The notes under the pieces are model-generated. The model saw only the letters and a list, made by a program, of their open reading frames with translations. It was not told the DNA's origin and did not search any database. A program made the translations under genes and the position numbers. A stretch of 64,000 bases of DNA from Nissolia schottii (taxonomy: Eukaryota > Streptophyta > Magnoliopsida > Fabales > Fabaceae): the NCBI GenBank assembly GCA_003254905.1, contig QANU01034901.1, positions 209,857-273,856 on the forward strand, given 5' to 3'. Positions 33,547 through 47,100 of this stretch are shown here, one piece after another (the first letter of the stretch is position 1; every line of letters starts with the position of its first letter).

Positions 33547-36500
33547 CTGATTTAAACCATTTTGTTTAAACAAGGGTTTAAATGCATAAATAAATGAATG
33601 GGATGAAATTCTTGAGTTCGTTAGCTTAATATGAAGTTTATGAGAAATTGTGAGTAGGATGGAGTACTATGAAAGGTGGATCTTGGAAAAGAGAACGATT
33701 TCTGCGTCTCAACCCAAGTTCTCTTGTGGGTGATTCTCTCCTTGGCTTAGAACTATGTTCTGTAATTTGCGCCTCTTTTGCTGATGCTGAGCTTGGGGAT
33801 ATTGCTACTTTATGTACTTATGTATTTATGACCTTCTTTTGGGCCATAATTTACTCTAATGTGAAGATGTATTTAGCTCTGCTTCTTGCTTTTGCTTTGT
33901 GTATGTTGTCTCTGATGTGTTGGGGTGTATCTTTGTTTTTTTTAATTATTTGGCAGCAATTTGTATGCTTGGTGAGCTCTTCTTTGTTTGAGGGGTTGCT
34001 TATGAACCTTTAAGTGTTCTTCTATGTGTCTTTGCATATGGTGGCTTGCTCTACCTTCCTAAATATGCATTTCTCAACCTTTGTGGTTGTGTGAGGGCAT
34101 GTTGATTCTTGATGGCTAAACCCAAGCGACTTATCCTGGTAGTCTCGTATGTTTGCATTTGTACAAGGAAGTTCTCCTCTGTTGAGGTTGCTCAAGACTA
34201 GGATAGAGTCTTCTGAATTGGGTTCCATGTGCATGCAACCTCAAGTTTTTTGTGCCTGAAAATGAGGTTTTTAGCATTCACATGTTAGGATCTTCACTAG
34301 GTCTCATTGGTTGTTATTTTCAGTTCCAACCCCCAACTATGAAGTGCACTAGTGGGTGGACAATAAACACATTAAGCGCATTATGAGTTACCCCTACTGT
34401 CCTAGATGATTCCTAATTCATGTGATGCTTAAGCAACAATGAATGATGAGTATATAAAGATATGTATTTAATTCACATTATTCTATTTGCATATTCTCTA
34501 CTTGGGCTCTTATCATTTCTCTTATCATGCAAACATAAATGACATGCACTCATGATACATATGATCAAATATAATGATTTTCGCTCAAAAAGTCTTTTAT
34601 TCATGACTTTTGACGTTGGACTTTGTTTTTAGGTGAATCATGATGTAAGACAAATGCAAATATTATCATATGCAAAGTATTAATCTATAAAAGGCATTTA
34701 TAGAGGTCATGTGTCTAAGAAATAAATAATTATGCGCCATATTTTCAAAGCATATTTTAGAATAGTATTTTTTTCACCTACTTGGATGTTGCGGCGTCTC
34801 TAAATTCTATAAATAGCAGTCATTAGTTTAGGATGGTCTCCTTTCTCGACATCATTTTTGAGAGTGTTGTTCCTATCTCTAATAACAAGACGCCATGAAC
34901 ACTCAGCGTCTCTGGATTCCTGATGTGGATGACACCTTTCTCACAAATTTGTTGTAGAAACTTAGAAGCATGCTCCCAAGTATTAACTTTAATTGACGTG
35001 TCAAGTGAATGATTTCATTGTCAATGACTTTGAAAATTCTTTTCAACCTAAATTCTTTATGTATTTGAACAAACAAGTTAATTTTCATAACAAATACACA
35101 TTTATAATAATCTAGTATGAATTCATTCGATTTCATGTATAAAATATTTGGTACCTTCTCATGAGTTGTTGCTTGAGGAGCTTCACTTCTCCTCTCTCTT
35201 TTTATTATTATTTATTTTGGAGGTCATTTGAACACATTAATACAAAATGTAGAAATTATTCTCGTAATCCTTGCTAGCATGGTCAAGAAATGATCATGCA
35301 TCACAGTTGTAAATAGAGCTTTATTAGCTCAAAAGCAATAGAATATGTATGTGTTCTATTTTTTTTAATTTATTTTTAGTCACTATGTTCTTTAACTAGT
35401 GATAACATGTTTAAATGTAATAATAACATTGCAGCAATTTTATATTTGTGTCACAACGCAGCATGTAATGAAGAGTCTTACTCCTTCTTTTTTTTTTAAT
35501 GAAAGGCTCTTACTCTTATATTGAGCATGAAAATAAAGACAAATCAATAAAATTTACAAAAAGCTCAAAATTAGGACAAGGAAATGTAACATGTAGCTCG
35601 AGTTACTAGAATTGTAATGTAGCAACAATTATAATAGAATCAATTTTAGATTAAGATAGGGAATGCAAAATTCAAGTAATAGGAACTAAATCCAATGACT
35701 AATGCATGTTCCTTTGATTGACGAAATCAAATACCATGAGTTTTCCACGAAAATCATTCTCAGATGTTGTCTAGCTTTTTGTATCAACTCAAGTATCACA
35801 CTATTAATTTGACCATTTGAGTTCATTACCCAAAGCCGTACCGTTCAAGTTTAAGACTTTTAAAGGATGCGGTTCATTCAATGTTTCTCCATCTTGTGAT
35901 TTTATTTTTATATATTCCTTTTGTTGCAAAATATAATATTGTTTTCTTAATAGGGGCAACACATGTAATATTGAAGTATGTGCAAACATACATACATTGA
36001 TGACTGAATCTCATGATTATAAATACGATAGGATAGTTAAAGAACATTCTATATGTCATCAATTTTAATTTCTAAGCATATTGTTGAAATGCTTTAATGT
36101 TCTACATAGAGTTGTGCATTTTACATGTGATCAATCTTACATGTGAGTTTACATAAAGAAAGAAAATTTACAGTTACATTTAAAAAACACTTCTGCATTA
36201 TTATTTTTGAATAAAGATAAAGAATAAAATATTTTGTTAACACAGACCAAGAGATAAGCTTTACTGATTTTCAACCAATTTCATTGGATCACTTACCCTC
36301 TTTCTTATCTTCACTTTTATTACTTTGTACTTCTTCAACAATGAAAATGTCACAACAAAGCATAATTAATATATGTATGTATGTCTAGTAAATCAAGACT
36401 AACACCTTAGATAAGAAGGAAAAAAAAAAAAAAAAAAAAAACTCTAAAGCATGAAAATCCCAATGCTTACTTAGTGAAAGCATGTAAATCATTTTTTGGG

Positions 36501-36687
36501 ATGTATAAGAATTCAAAGTCATCCAATCCAAACTCTCTCATAGTTCTCCTCTTATCCTTTGTGTGGGTCCACCAAGGACATGTGTGAAGACCTTCCTATG
36601 CCCCCTCCTTGATGTTCACACTAAGAACTAGTTATTATAGATTCTCTTAAAAGTGTTCTTAATTAGGTATTACAAATGGGTCTGCAA
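33547..36687. mobile_element. about 3.1-kb insertion of unknown type in the 3' flank of amidase C
   Basis: In unit 1 the flank is continuous (gactaagcagagaaatttc, about 29095-29113). In unit 2 the same sequence is split between 33546 (gactaagcaca) and 36688 (cacatagaaatttc). The possible 4-base duplication caca is weak evidence. The interior has no recognisable transposase or polymerase frame. It contains one hydrophobic 114-codon open frame (33669-34013, +) without a family match and a 20-odd-base poly-A (about 36420-36441). No terminal inverted repeats or LTRs were found, so it could also be more than one event. Confidence 0.5.
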
Positions 36688-36832
36688 CACATAGAAATTT
36701 CAATGCTTCATTCATCATTGAAGCAACTCTTAATTAGCTCCAGTTACTGAAATCTGCCCATGGCAAATGCAGCACACAATTATCACGCAAACCATATTAT
36801 TGTTATGAACTTATTGATACTTATGTTTAGCA

Positions 36833-39609
36833 CTAAGCTTTTAACTTTTCAATTGGAGGAGGCTTCCTAATCTTAGTTGCTTGCTCAAAGGAATAAGCAA
36901 TTTCGATCAGCTTTGGCTCTGAGCCTTTCAAACCTCCAAAGCAAATTCCAAATGGCACACCCTTTTCATATCCTGCTGGAACAATTACTCCTGGATAACC
37001 TCCAATAGCAAGTATATTACTAAAGGTATAAGAGGGTATCACCACCGCATCAAGTTTATTCCTTATCATTAGTTTCTCAAATCCATTTTGGGACAATCTT
37101 GTAAGATTTAATAATGCTTCATTTAGTGTTTTCCCCATTCCATTTGTCTTCTGAGCTTCCAACATGACATCTTGGCCGTACTCAGTAAGTTTCTCCTGCC
37201 ATTTGCATACCATTGTTAAGTTAGTATTATTAAAGGATAAACAGAAATCAAATATATACAACAATGCCACATAGCTAGAAGTTATGCTATGAATGATGTG
37301 TCAAGTTTATAAGATGATAAAGTGGAAATATAAAAACCATGGGAAAAAGAAATATAAATAATATCCACCCATATTATGACACCTAAGTCGAGTAGTATGA
37401 TTCTCACAATGCAGTATGGGTTGCATAGCAATTTTTTCATTAACAAAAGTGGCCTAAAAAACACTCACCAGTTTTGAGTGTTTCTTGTTGAAGGCTATCG
37501 CATCGGCCAAGCTTCTCACAGGGGAAACAACTAAGTCTTTCAGGTACGAATTCAAGGATAATTTGAATTCATACTCCAAAGCAATAGTTTCACTTTGATC
37601 ATTAAAGATTTCATTAATGTTATCTATCTTCAAATGGTCAACCAAAACCGCACCTCTTTGCCTGAGATTAACGGAAGTATATGAGACCAACTAAAACAAA
37701 CCATTAGAAGAAACAACTGACACTAATAGACAATAGTAGTCTTCATTACCTAAAGGTTTTCAGGTGTTGCATATAAGTTTCATGCAAAAGAGTGTCATTC
37801 CCAAAACTGTAGTACAAACTCACCACTCCGAGTCTCTTTCCCCTTAGTCCATCCTTCCTTAGGAATTGAGCATAGCCACCTTTTGGGACATACTTTGAGG
37901 CTTCAATTGTTGCCTTATCGTTAGTGTCCATGCCTGCAATGGTTTCAAGAACATATGCAGCATCTGATACAGTCCTGCAAATCGGTCTGCACCAGCCCAC
38001 ATAATGTTATACATTTGTTTAGCAAAACATCTTTCATGACTTGGGAAAGTTTGCTTCCAAATGGCCTTGATATAGGGAAAGCAGTTCTATTATTTGAACA
38101 TACAAATTTAGACTCCAAGATCAACATGGGGGTGAATGCAATTAAAAAATGTGGGTTTTAGTGTTGAATCAACATATTACTTCATCCACTTATTTGAATT
38201 GTGATCACCACATGTCGATTTGGGTGTCTATACACTGTGCACAAATAAAATTTTTCTAGAGAAAATGGATCTATTGCCGTAGACTTACCCAACTGTGTCC
38301 TGTCTTGGGCTGATTGGAACTACCCCTGCTCTACTAGTGAGACCAACTGTTGGTTTGATGCCCACTACTGAGTTAGAATGCGAAGGGCATAAAATGGAGC
38401 CATCAGTCTCAGTACCAAGAGACACTGTCACCAGATTTGCTGCTACTGATATCGCTGATCCGCTACTAGATCCGCAGGGATCACCCATTGTGTATGGATT
38501 CTGCAGCATACAAATGCCATAGGTCATTCAGCCAATTTCAGTAGCCAATGATCAGTTAGATAACTAACTACTTGCATTCGCACAAAATAACACATTTTAG
38601 CATCAAAATACACCGGAAATAATCCATAACAAGTTATTAACTAGTGTATCCGAGATTATGATTGGCTTGACATAGATTGAGTATGAAAGAGTGGAAGGTC
38701 AGCCCTTCCCCCTCCTTACACTACTCAGCATTTAGTGGTCAAAAGTACTTGTTATCATCAAAGTAGTATGTATACGAATGTGCAAGGCCTAGCCAAGCAC
38801 AAGCACTCCTGAAATATTTATTTTGCATTGAATATGGTGGAATTATACTTTGTAAGGGTTGGTGTTCCTGTGAAGTTTAAGGAAGTAGTTTTAGAATTTT
38901 CATTTACTTAATACATTCCCAAAACTATCTCCTAAGGATATACATGTTATGAGAAAATTTTAAAACTGAGATATAGCTACTTGAAAAGCAAGACCAAGCT
39001 CAGATTAAGAAACAACAGCAGAACATATATTTAAAATACCTTTCCTTGTCCACCTCTTGCATTCCAACCACTAGGTGCTCCATTAGACCTGAAATGTGAC
39101 CACTCACTAAGGGTGGCCTTCCCCAATATGATGGCCCCAGCCTTCCTCAACCTGGCAACCACTCCTGCATCTCTAGGCACCACTGACCCCAACAGTGCAA
39201 AGGACCCTGCAGTGGTGTTCATCTTATCCTTGGTTGCAATGTTATCCTTCACCAAAATGGGTATTCCATGCAAGGCAGAAGAAGACCCATTATGTGTCTT
39301 ATTAGCCCTTCTCTCATTGTCAGCTTTGTCAGCTTGGGCCAGTGCATCTGGGTTCACCTCCAAGACACCTTTGAGGACGGGGTTTAAGGTTTTGATTCGT
39401 TGGAGGTAGAACTCAACAAGTTTCCTTGAGGTTAACTGGTTCCTTTGGAAAGCTAGTTGGAGGTCATGCACAGTTGCCTCCTCGATTGGGAACCCCTTAC
39501 TGGCAGAGGAAACTGGTGGCAAATAAGAAAATAAAGTTGTGACTGAAAGGATCAGAAAAGGGAATTGCAAGAAAGGGAAATTAGCACGTACTATTGAAGT
39601 GGAAGCCAT
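36833..39609 (-). CDS. amidase-signature family protein, copy C (At4g34880-like)
   Basis: Second intact amidase of the array. Exons on minus are 39040-39609, 38289-38500, 37750-37986, 37469-37661 and 36833-37195, giving 524 aa, with exons 2-5 of exactly the same lengths as in copy A. There is a signal peptide (LQFPFLILSVTTLFSYLPPV). The catalytic triad is K121 ([12 protein letters not shown]), S201 (PCGSSSGSA) and S225 ([10 protein letters not shown]). It differs from copy A by an insertion of five residues in the leader and scattered substitutions (NINEIFNDQSE for [11 protein letters not shown]). Exon 4 ends at the donor CTG/GTGAGT, so the shortened reading just beyond it is intronic and harmless. 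It is the most upstream copy and is transcribed in the same direction as A and B. The substrate is unknown. Confidence 0.92.
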
Positions 39610-40410
39610 TAGAAATTTAGAAAACAACACCCTTATCTTCAAAGTAACTACAACATTCTGTGGTTGGGTTGTATTCTATATACGGCTAGTAGTAGAGTGG
39701 AGGGGAAAATAAAATATCCAACACTACATCAACGTGATTCACAGGGTGTCCCAGGAATCCAAATCCCAAAGATGTGAATGTGTTCATAACCACACTTTCA
39801 AAAGTGAAAAGGATAGTAATTTCACAAGTAAAACAAAATCGTTGACTTACCCAGTAATACCTCTTGTATTTTGCATCATGTGGTGTAGGCCAAGTTGTAG
39901 TTTGTATTTCTCTCTTTTTTTGGTGCTTTTTTTATTTGGAATTAATCGGTTATAAGGGAAAGGCATCCAACATCACTATCATTATCGATCGATCGCAATA
40001 TATATATTATTAAGACAATTCATCTTCCCATAGAAAGAAAGATGCTCTGCTCTACTTCAAAATGCACCTGGTAGTCCATAAAACTAATATGTTGAAGTGT
40101 AAATAATACGAGAGCATCTAAGAGTTATTTTATATGTTATGTTATACCTATTATTATTATTATTATTATTATTATTTTGTATTTGTGGAAGTTGTCTTCT
40201 TTTGACGACAACATGTGCAACACATGGTAGTCACAGACACATACATGAATAAAGCGGATATTAAAAGAAGATTAAAGATGCTATATATTAAGTATTGACT
40301 TTAAAGTAGCTAGCTCCAGCATTGATAGCATTTGAGTTCAGATTCATTATATAAAGGCAGCATACAAACCACATAAACATTATCATAACGAAAGATAATC
40401 GTGGGTTCAC

Positions 40411-40457
40411 TTTTCAGCTTCCAACTTTTTGAAAGTGGAGGGGGGCTTCCTAGTTTA
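40411..40457 (-). pseudogene. second relic of an amidase 3' coding end
   Basis: On minus the segment reads KLGSPPPLSKSWKLKSE, resembling the amidase C-terminus KIRKPPPIEKLKA. It is at the position equivalent to the relic at 33351, upstream of copy C. It marks the right limit of tandem unit 2. Confidence 0.5.
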
Positions 40458-41170
40458 CTGTTGAATGTTTCAACAACAGATATCTCTACCAGAGATTTTA
40501 GCAACAGAAGTTAATCAAGAAACCACTAAGAAAGAAAGATGGTGAGATCAATTCACAATTAATAAGTAAAAAAATATTTTAAATATTAAATAATTTATAA
40601 TAATATAGATACTTAAAAAATTAACAAGTATTGACACATAAAAATATCTTAAATATTCTATATATTTTAAAAAAATTAAAAAATATTAAAAATTAATAAT
40701 TTAATATCAATAAAAGTATTAAAATATTATTATAAATATTTAATTCTACACATGTCTGTGTAAAATTTTAAAATCTGTGTCACCGTGTCGTCTCCTTTGC
40801 TTCTTAGATCACAACCAAAAGAATTGAAACTACTATTAACAACGAACCAACGTGGGATATTAACTCAAATGCTCATCTTTTTCAACATTTTCTGCTAAAA
40901 CTGCTTCCTCGTATTTTATTTTTATTTTTTGTGAATCTCAGGTCTTAGAATGATTCGTTAATGTCAATGACCCAAAGTCCTATAGATAAAGACTCTTGAA
41001 TCTTGACAATGGAGCAAACTAATGCAAAACTTGCCACAAGTTTCTAATCCAGTAACTCATTGTTGCTCATAAAGATTAAGAATGAAAGAATATATAATTT
41101 TTTCTTCAAATCATATGAACAAAAAAACACAGAAATAATATTACATTTATTTACCAAAGTATATTTTTAT
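40458..41170. other. intergenic spacer and KIN12 3' flank
   Basis: AT-rich sequence with no gene seen. The right end should contain the 3' UTR of the kinesin gene. Confidence 0.6.
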
Positions 41171-44100
41171 CTATATGTTGCATCTGTCATAACCAGAGGA
41201 CCATGATTGTTGTACTAATTTTGCAAGCTCACTGTCCTCTTCATTAAAAAACGGCTCAAGTTGATCATTTACACCATGTTGGTCCTTGGTGTCTTGATAA
41301 GTGGGCATGACAAAACCATCACAAGTTAGTTGTACAGCTTCCCTAGGCAAAGGAGTTCCGGCAATGAGCTCATTAAGTGTGTTAATCTCCTTCTCATGTT
41401 TCTTCTTCAATTTATCCAATTGCTTGTAGGCCTTTGCAGCTTCTTGCTCTGCATTCATAGCCCGCTTCTGCAAAAATACATCTTCGAGTCAGACTCAAAT
41501 AGTGAAGTCTCTTTACAATGCATCATATACGTAGCATGAGATTTCTCACTCTCACTACACACAGCATGAGAATAGTGGCGATGTAAACTATTAAAAGTAC
41601 GCGTTGATTCTTTTAAAACGCTAAGTTGATCACAAACATTGAAAATACACTGATTCTTTACTCACCTGTGCAGTAATAACACTTTCTTCTGCTTCTTTAA
41701 GCCGCACAAGCAGTTCACCTGCAGCTTGCACTGCTTCAGCAGTATCCTTCAATTGGGCCCGGAGCCTTCTATTTTCATCCCTTAGGATTATTCTCTCTTT
41801 TTCTCTTTCTGCTTTTAATGCAGAAATTTCTGCTGCAAGGGCATTTATAAACTTAGACTCCGCACCTCTTACTCCTGCTCTGGAAGCTGCTTTCTTGACA
41901 TCCTCAATTCCGTCCTGGATCTTTCTATGTCTTTCAAGCAGTTGAACATGTTCCTCTTCCAAATCTGCATATTGTTCTAGAACTCGTGCATGGCCTTCTA
42001 TAGCCATTTGCATCGCTTTATTCAGTTCCTCAACACACTTCCTCTCAGCATCCAGTTCCTGCTTCCTCTTTTCAGCTAGTGACTTGCTAGCTTCAAGTTC
42101 AGCTTTCAGTTCTTCAGAAAGAGAAATCCACCTGCTATCTGCCTCGGTCCATTGACTTCTTTCCTGTTCGAGTTTTATTTTGGTACTCTCATTAAATACT
42201 GGACTTGCATTTGCCAGAACGCTACCCTCTGCTGAATCTGTAGTGGCAGTGAGGTTTGCTGCCAAACCAGGTTCAGATGAATGAGTCAGTTGCAATAGCG
42301 GATATTGACTTCCTGCTGATGTGGATGAAGAGTCTATATAAAATTGGAGCTGGTTTCTTAAACTTTGTATCTCTTCCATCAACACTTCCTTCTCCCCCAA
42401 TTTGTAGAAATTCTGGTACTCTTGTAGCTCATCTTGTACTCTTTTTAACTCTGTCTCCATCTTCAAAACTTCTGGATGATGTTCATAATTCTCCTTTAAA
42501 AGCTGTTGATTGTGGATAGTAGGTAAGTCCTAAATACAAGCACCAAACATAGTAACCATACAAAGGAAAAGAACTTTTTTTCTACCTTATGTTCATGTCT
42601 GAGGGAAACCAGCTCTTCATCCATGAACTCCTCAGCAGGTAAAACACCATCCATGAGGCTCTCAAGGCGAAGAATTTTTTCTTCCCTTGTCTGTGCTATT
42701 ATGGCATTGCATTCCTGCTCATGCTTGTACTGTTGCAACTACAAATATGATTGAAAATAGTCACAAGAGATGGCAAAATAATGGCTACAGATGGTTGTTA
42801 ATGAACAAACAGAAACCTACCAAGCGATTTAGCTGCATTATCTCAGAAGTCTGCTTTGCACAAAACTCTTCAAGTGCCATTTCTCTCCTTATAGATTCTG
42901 CCAAAACCTTCTCTACTGCCTATATCACAAGAGAAAGGAATTACAATCAATAAAGTGAATTCAACCTAATTGGAAAATGCAGCTGCGATTCTTACACTCA
43001 CTTTTAGAATATGCTTCTTTGGCTTATCAGCAGACTCAGGGCAATCCACAGGTACCAACTCCATGTTTGAGCCATTGTATATCTCAACGACATCAAGCTG
43101 CACACTGCTTTTACAGTTGTTACAGCCTAACACAACAGAATCTTCTTCTATGGCATTATCATCAACATAAGTCTGCACTGCGGCATCAACTTTGTTAACT
43201 GGAAAAATTAGCTTGGACTCCCTGGGTTTCAACGACAGCCTCAAAGATGACTGTCTCAAAGCTGCACCAGCACGACAATGATGGCTATCAATAATTTCAA
43301 GACCATGGTGGATGCTTGCTGCTAAATTTTCAGTTTTAGTAAGGAAATTTGTAGCTGTCTGGCTAGAAGAGGCAATAGACACGCTTTTCTGATTAATAGG
43401 TTTTGGGCCTAAATCACTTTTGCCTTCAAGAACATTCTCAGAAGGAGATAACTTTAATGAGGTCTTCAGACTTTTCCTGCTACTGCTGATTGTTGGTGAA
43501 ACACTGGGAGTTGGGGATTTGAGGATGGGGGACAAATTGCATTGAGCTGTGCTGAGGTTAGGAGGGGGGTCACAGTTCATTGAGGCACTAGGAGAATCAA
43601 TGGGTGCATCGGGGGCTGAAAAGCCAGCAGAACATCCACCAGAATTGGGGAGAACAATCATATGATCCTCAACACCTCCCTCATCAATCTCCATTTCTTC
43701 ATCACCATCATCATCAACATGAGGTAGTGATCGCGGGCAGATTAGGCTAGACTGCAATAAATTCAAACTTCTTCTGATCCAAGCTGCTGAATGACCTCCA
43801 CTTCCATCACTTGGACTGTAACCATTTGCTTTAATTTGATGCAGCTCATCCTATTGATTTATTACACTTAACAAGTAGTTCAAAACAAATTTCATGTGCT
43901 GAGGAAAAAAAATGACTGAGCACAATGTAATGGATATATACCCTGAGTTGGCGTATGACTTCCCGCAAGTGGTTCACATCATTGTGCACAACTTCATTAA
44001 CAACTGCTTTGTTCTTGATAGCTTTGGCACGTTGGGCAAATCTCAATGTACTGAAAGTTTCACTCCTGCAACTGCAATACTGAGACATGTCAGTCAAAAT

Positions 44101-47100
44101 ATAAAGAATACCTAAAGATCAAACTAAAAAACTTCAAACCACCAGTGGTTTACATCTACCTTTGTGCTGGGGAAATAGCACAAACCATTGCTAATTTTGC
44201 ATTTCCTCCAAGAGACTCCTGCAATAAAAATGTCAACCTGGAATCTCTATATGGTATATGCCGCTGCTTTCCTGTCTGAGAAACTTCAGCTAGAATGTTT
44301 ATCAAATTCCTGCAGTCCAACTTAACGTCAGTAACTATTTCAAATGTTGGGAAAGAGACTGTCGTTTGGCAGCCAGGAAGGTATTAATAATAAGATGAAT
44401 GAGTATATATTTCCAGAAGAAACTACTCTAACATCTCTCAAGAAATCTTTAATTCCCAATGATACCCACATCTTTTGCTCAGATGATGCTAATATATATG
44501 GTATGAAAGGAAATTCTACTAGTTAACTATATGAGCAGCAATGCATTATGGTAGTGAATGGTAGATTGCAAACAGTGTTGCCACTTGTCAAATAGTGGCT
44601 ATAGTGGAATAGCGTAGCGGATTTAGAGTTGGGCGCTAAGTTATTTAACAATCTATAGCGGTTATAGTTGCCTATAGCAGAAAAAATAGCGAATTTTTGG
44701 CTAAATACTATTTCCACTATTGTTAATGCTGATTGCAAATGCAAACAAGAGCAAGAAAATAGGGTTGCAGAGAGACACAGTGTAGAGGTGGATGAGAAAA
44801 TAAGATAATAAGTGTCTTAAAAAGAAAGTTGGTAACACTTATTGACAAAAAAAGAAGATTTGCCCCAGTTGGTTTGTTATGCAAGTAGAAGACCATCACA
44901 GGCTCCAGTGAGAAATGTGAAACAGCTGGTAGTCCAATACCATTGTTTGATCCATATGTTGAACCCAGTAGTGGGAAGAAGTTGTGGCATCAAATTCTCA
45001 ATGCTAACAACTATCCTTTCTGAGTTCATGTTTCAGGGTACAACGGTATTTGGGTAATTGGGTGATTTCAAGGACTCAATGTGGTTTAGAAGTTTGAAGT
45101 TTCAATGAAAAACCTTAATTTATGATGCACACCAGATGAACGCCACTTCATTTTTCAGGATTCCCATTTTACTCTCAGTTTCTATAAATTGACCATCCAT
45201 AACGTTTGTTATTCAGGTTTTCTATTTAAATCTATTCGCATTCGTGATTTTGTTTCAACTCCGATATAAAATCAATGTCATACATATGCATACTAAATCA
45301 TACCCCAGCTGTGAAAGGGATCTATTGATATTGCCAGCTTCCTTCAAACGTTCTCCTGCTGCACCCGTCAATTTTTGTCGTTCTGACCCAGCTAGATCAA
45401 CAAGATTGATTCTACTAGTTTTAAATCTGCTTATACCATCTGCAGAGCTCTGCAAAGTGCAAACATGAATTTACATCAATAATTATCGTTTTTCTACAGT
45501 TCCGTTGTAAGGCAGATAAATATCTTCCCAACAGAAGTTCTTTCGGGAAAAAGGTGAAGAGGAGCAAAAATTCAGGATTATTAGTTCTAAAATTTATCTA
45601 GTTATAGACCGTAACCGTCTGGACTTTCTAGCTACATACACTCCATAATACAATTTTATTATTGTACATAAAAGTTGTACTGCTCTATGATCTCCAGGAC
45701 ATAAGAGAAGAGTGCATCACCTTACATCGAGATTCAACAACACAAGTAAAAACAGTGTGTGAGCGAGAACTCTCAGAATTTATACTGGTAGCACCTACTC
45801 TCCTATTTGACAAGCCCTGCATAACGAAAGGAAGAATAGTGAAAAACACATAAAAGAGAAACAAAGAAACGAAAGGCAAAACATGATATGTTGAGCCCAA
45901 AACCATAAGTTCTCAAAGAAACAATAAAATCGAATCCACAACCAAAGTGCATAAATAAAAGATAATAATCATAAAAAAAAGTACAAATTAAATCGAAAGG
46001 TAAAACTTAACAGTTACTAACATAAAGCAAGGCCAAGTCCCGCTGGAAAAATATTCTCACCACAAATACTGGTCATTCAATAAATCATGCTTCAGAGCAT
46101 CAAAAGTCAATCTGCTACAGAACACTAATTCTACAAAAAAAAAACTTAACAGGATACTCACAATGAGGTCATAGAAGAAAGAAAATCAAAATTAAATGTA
46201 TCCTATAGGACTAAAAGTTAGCCGGCTACAGAACACTAGTTCTACAAATTGAACAGCAAGATACTCAAAATGAGTTCATAGAAGAAAGAAAACACTTGTT
46301 GTAATACAATTTGCGTGATACAGTAAGTATGATAAGTCACACCTTTATTAAAAGCTGGTTCACATCCTTTATAGTATTCACATGCTCCTCTGTAAGGTTT
46401 TCAACATAGACACCAGATTTGACATCTTCTCTGATCTGGACAAACAACATAAGACTGATTCCAGTATAAATAAGTCAAAAATGAATGATGGAGAATATAA
46501 TGTTTAGAGACTTTACCTGCAGGTTTCTTTGATTTGGATCTAACAGATCTGTTATTTGTTCATTGTATATCTGCAAAACAAATTTGTGTGTCAAATTTGA
46601 GCAGGACAGAACATGGAGAGGAATAATTTACAGTCATTAAAATTTAACCTCAAGAAAAGAGCAGTGGCACTGATACTTGAGCTGCTGGTCAGAATGCTTA
46701 GCTTGCTCCTTCTCAGTAAACACAACAACAAACGTCATGACAGCTCATACATTCATCGAAGGATTTAATCAGGAAAACAACTTAATACTTACTTCATCTA
46801 TGCGAGCAAAGAGTCGCTCAAAAACACGTGGTGTAAGGCCTCGTTGATCATTTGTTAAATTGTCTTCAAACAAAGAATTGGCCGGCCCCCAGATGGTATA
46901 AGTTTTTCCACTTCCCGTCTATAGAAGTGTGAGAATTAATATTAATATAATCATAAATAACAATAACAACTTAAGGGGAAATGGCATTGGGGAAAATGGT
47001 AACAAACCTGCCCATAAGCGAATACAGAACTATTGAATCCAGCTAAGCAATTCTCTACAAGTGGCACCCCAACAAGCTCAAAAATATCTAGCTGGAAAAC

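Noticed and set aside
33669-34013. 114-codon hydrophobic plus-strand frame inside the 3.1-kb insertion
   Set aside because: No homology recognised and no gene context. T-rich DNA readily gives hydrophobic frames.
37445-37480. Apparent premature stop in amidase C exon 4 (SVF then TAG)
   Set aside because: It lies after the donor CTG/GTGAGT and is intronic. The spliced frame is open for 524 codons.
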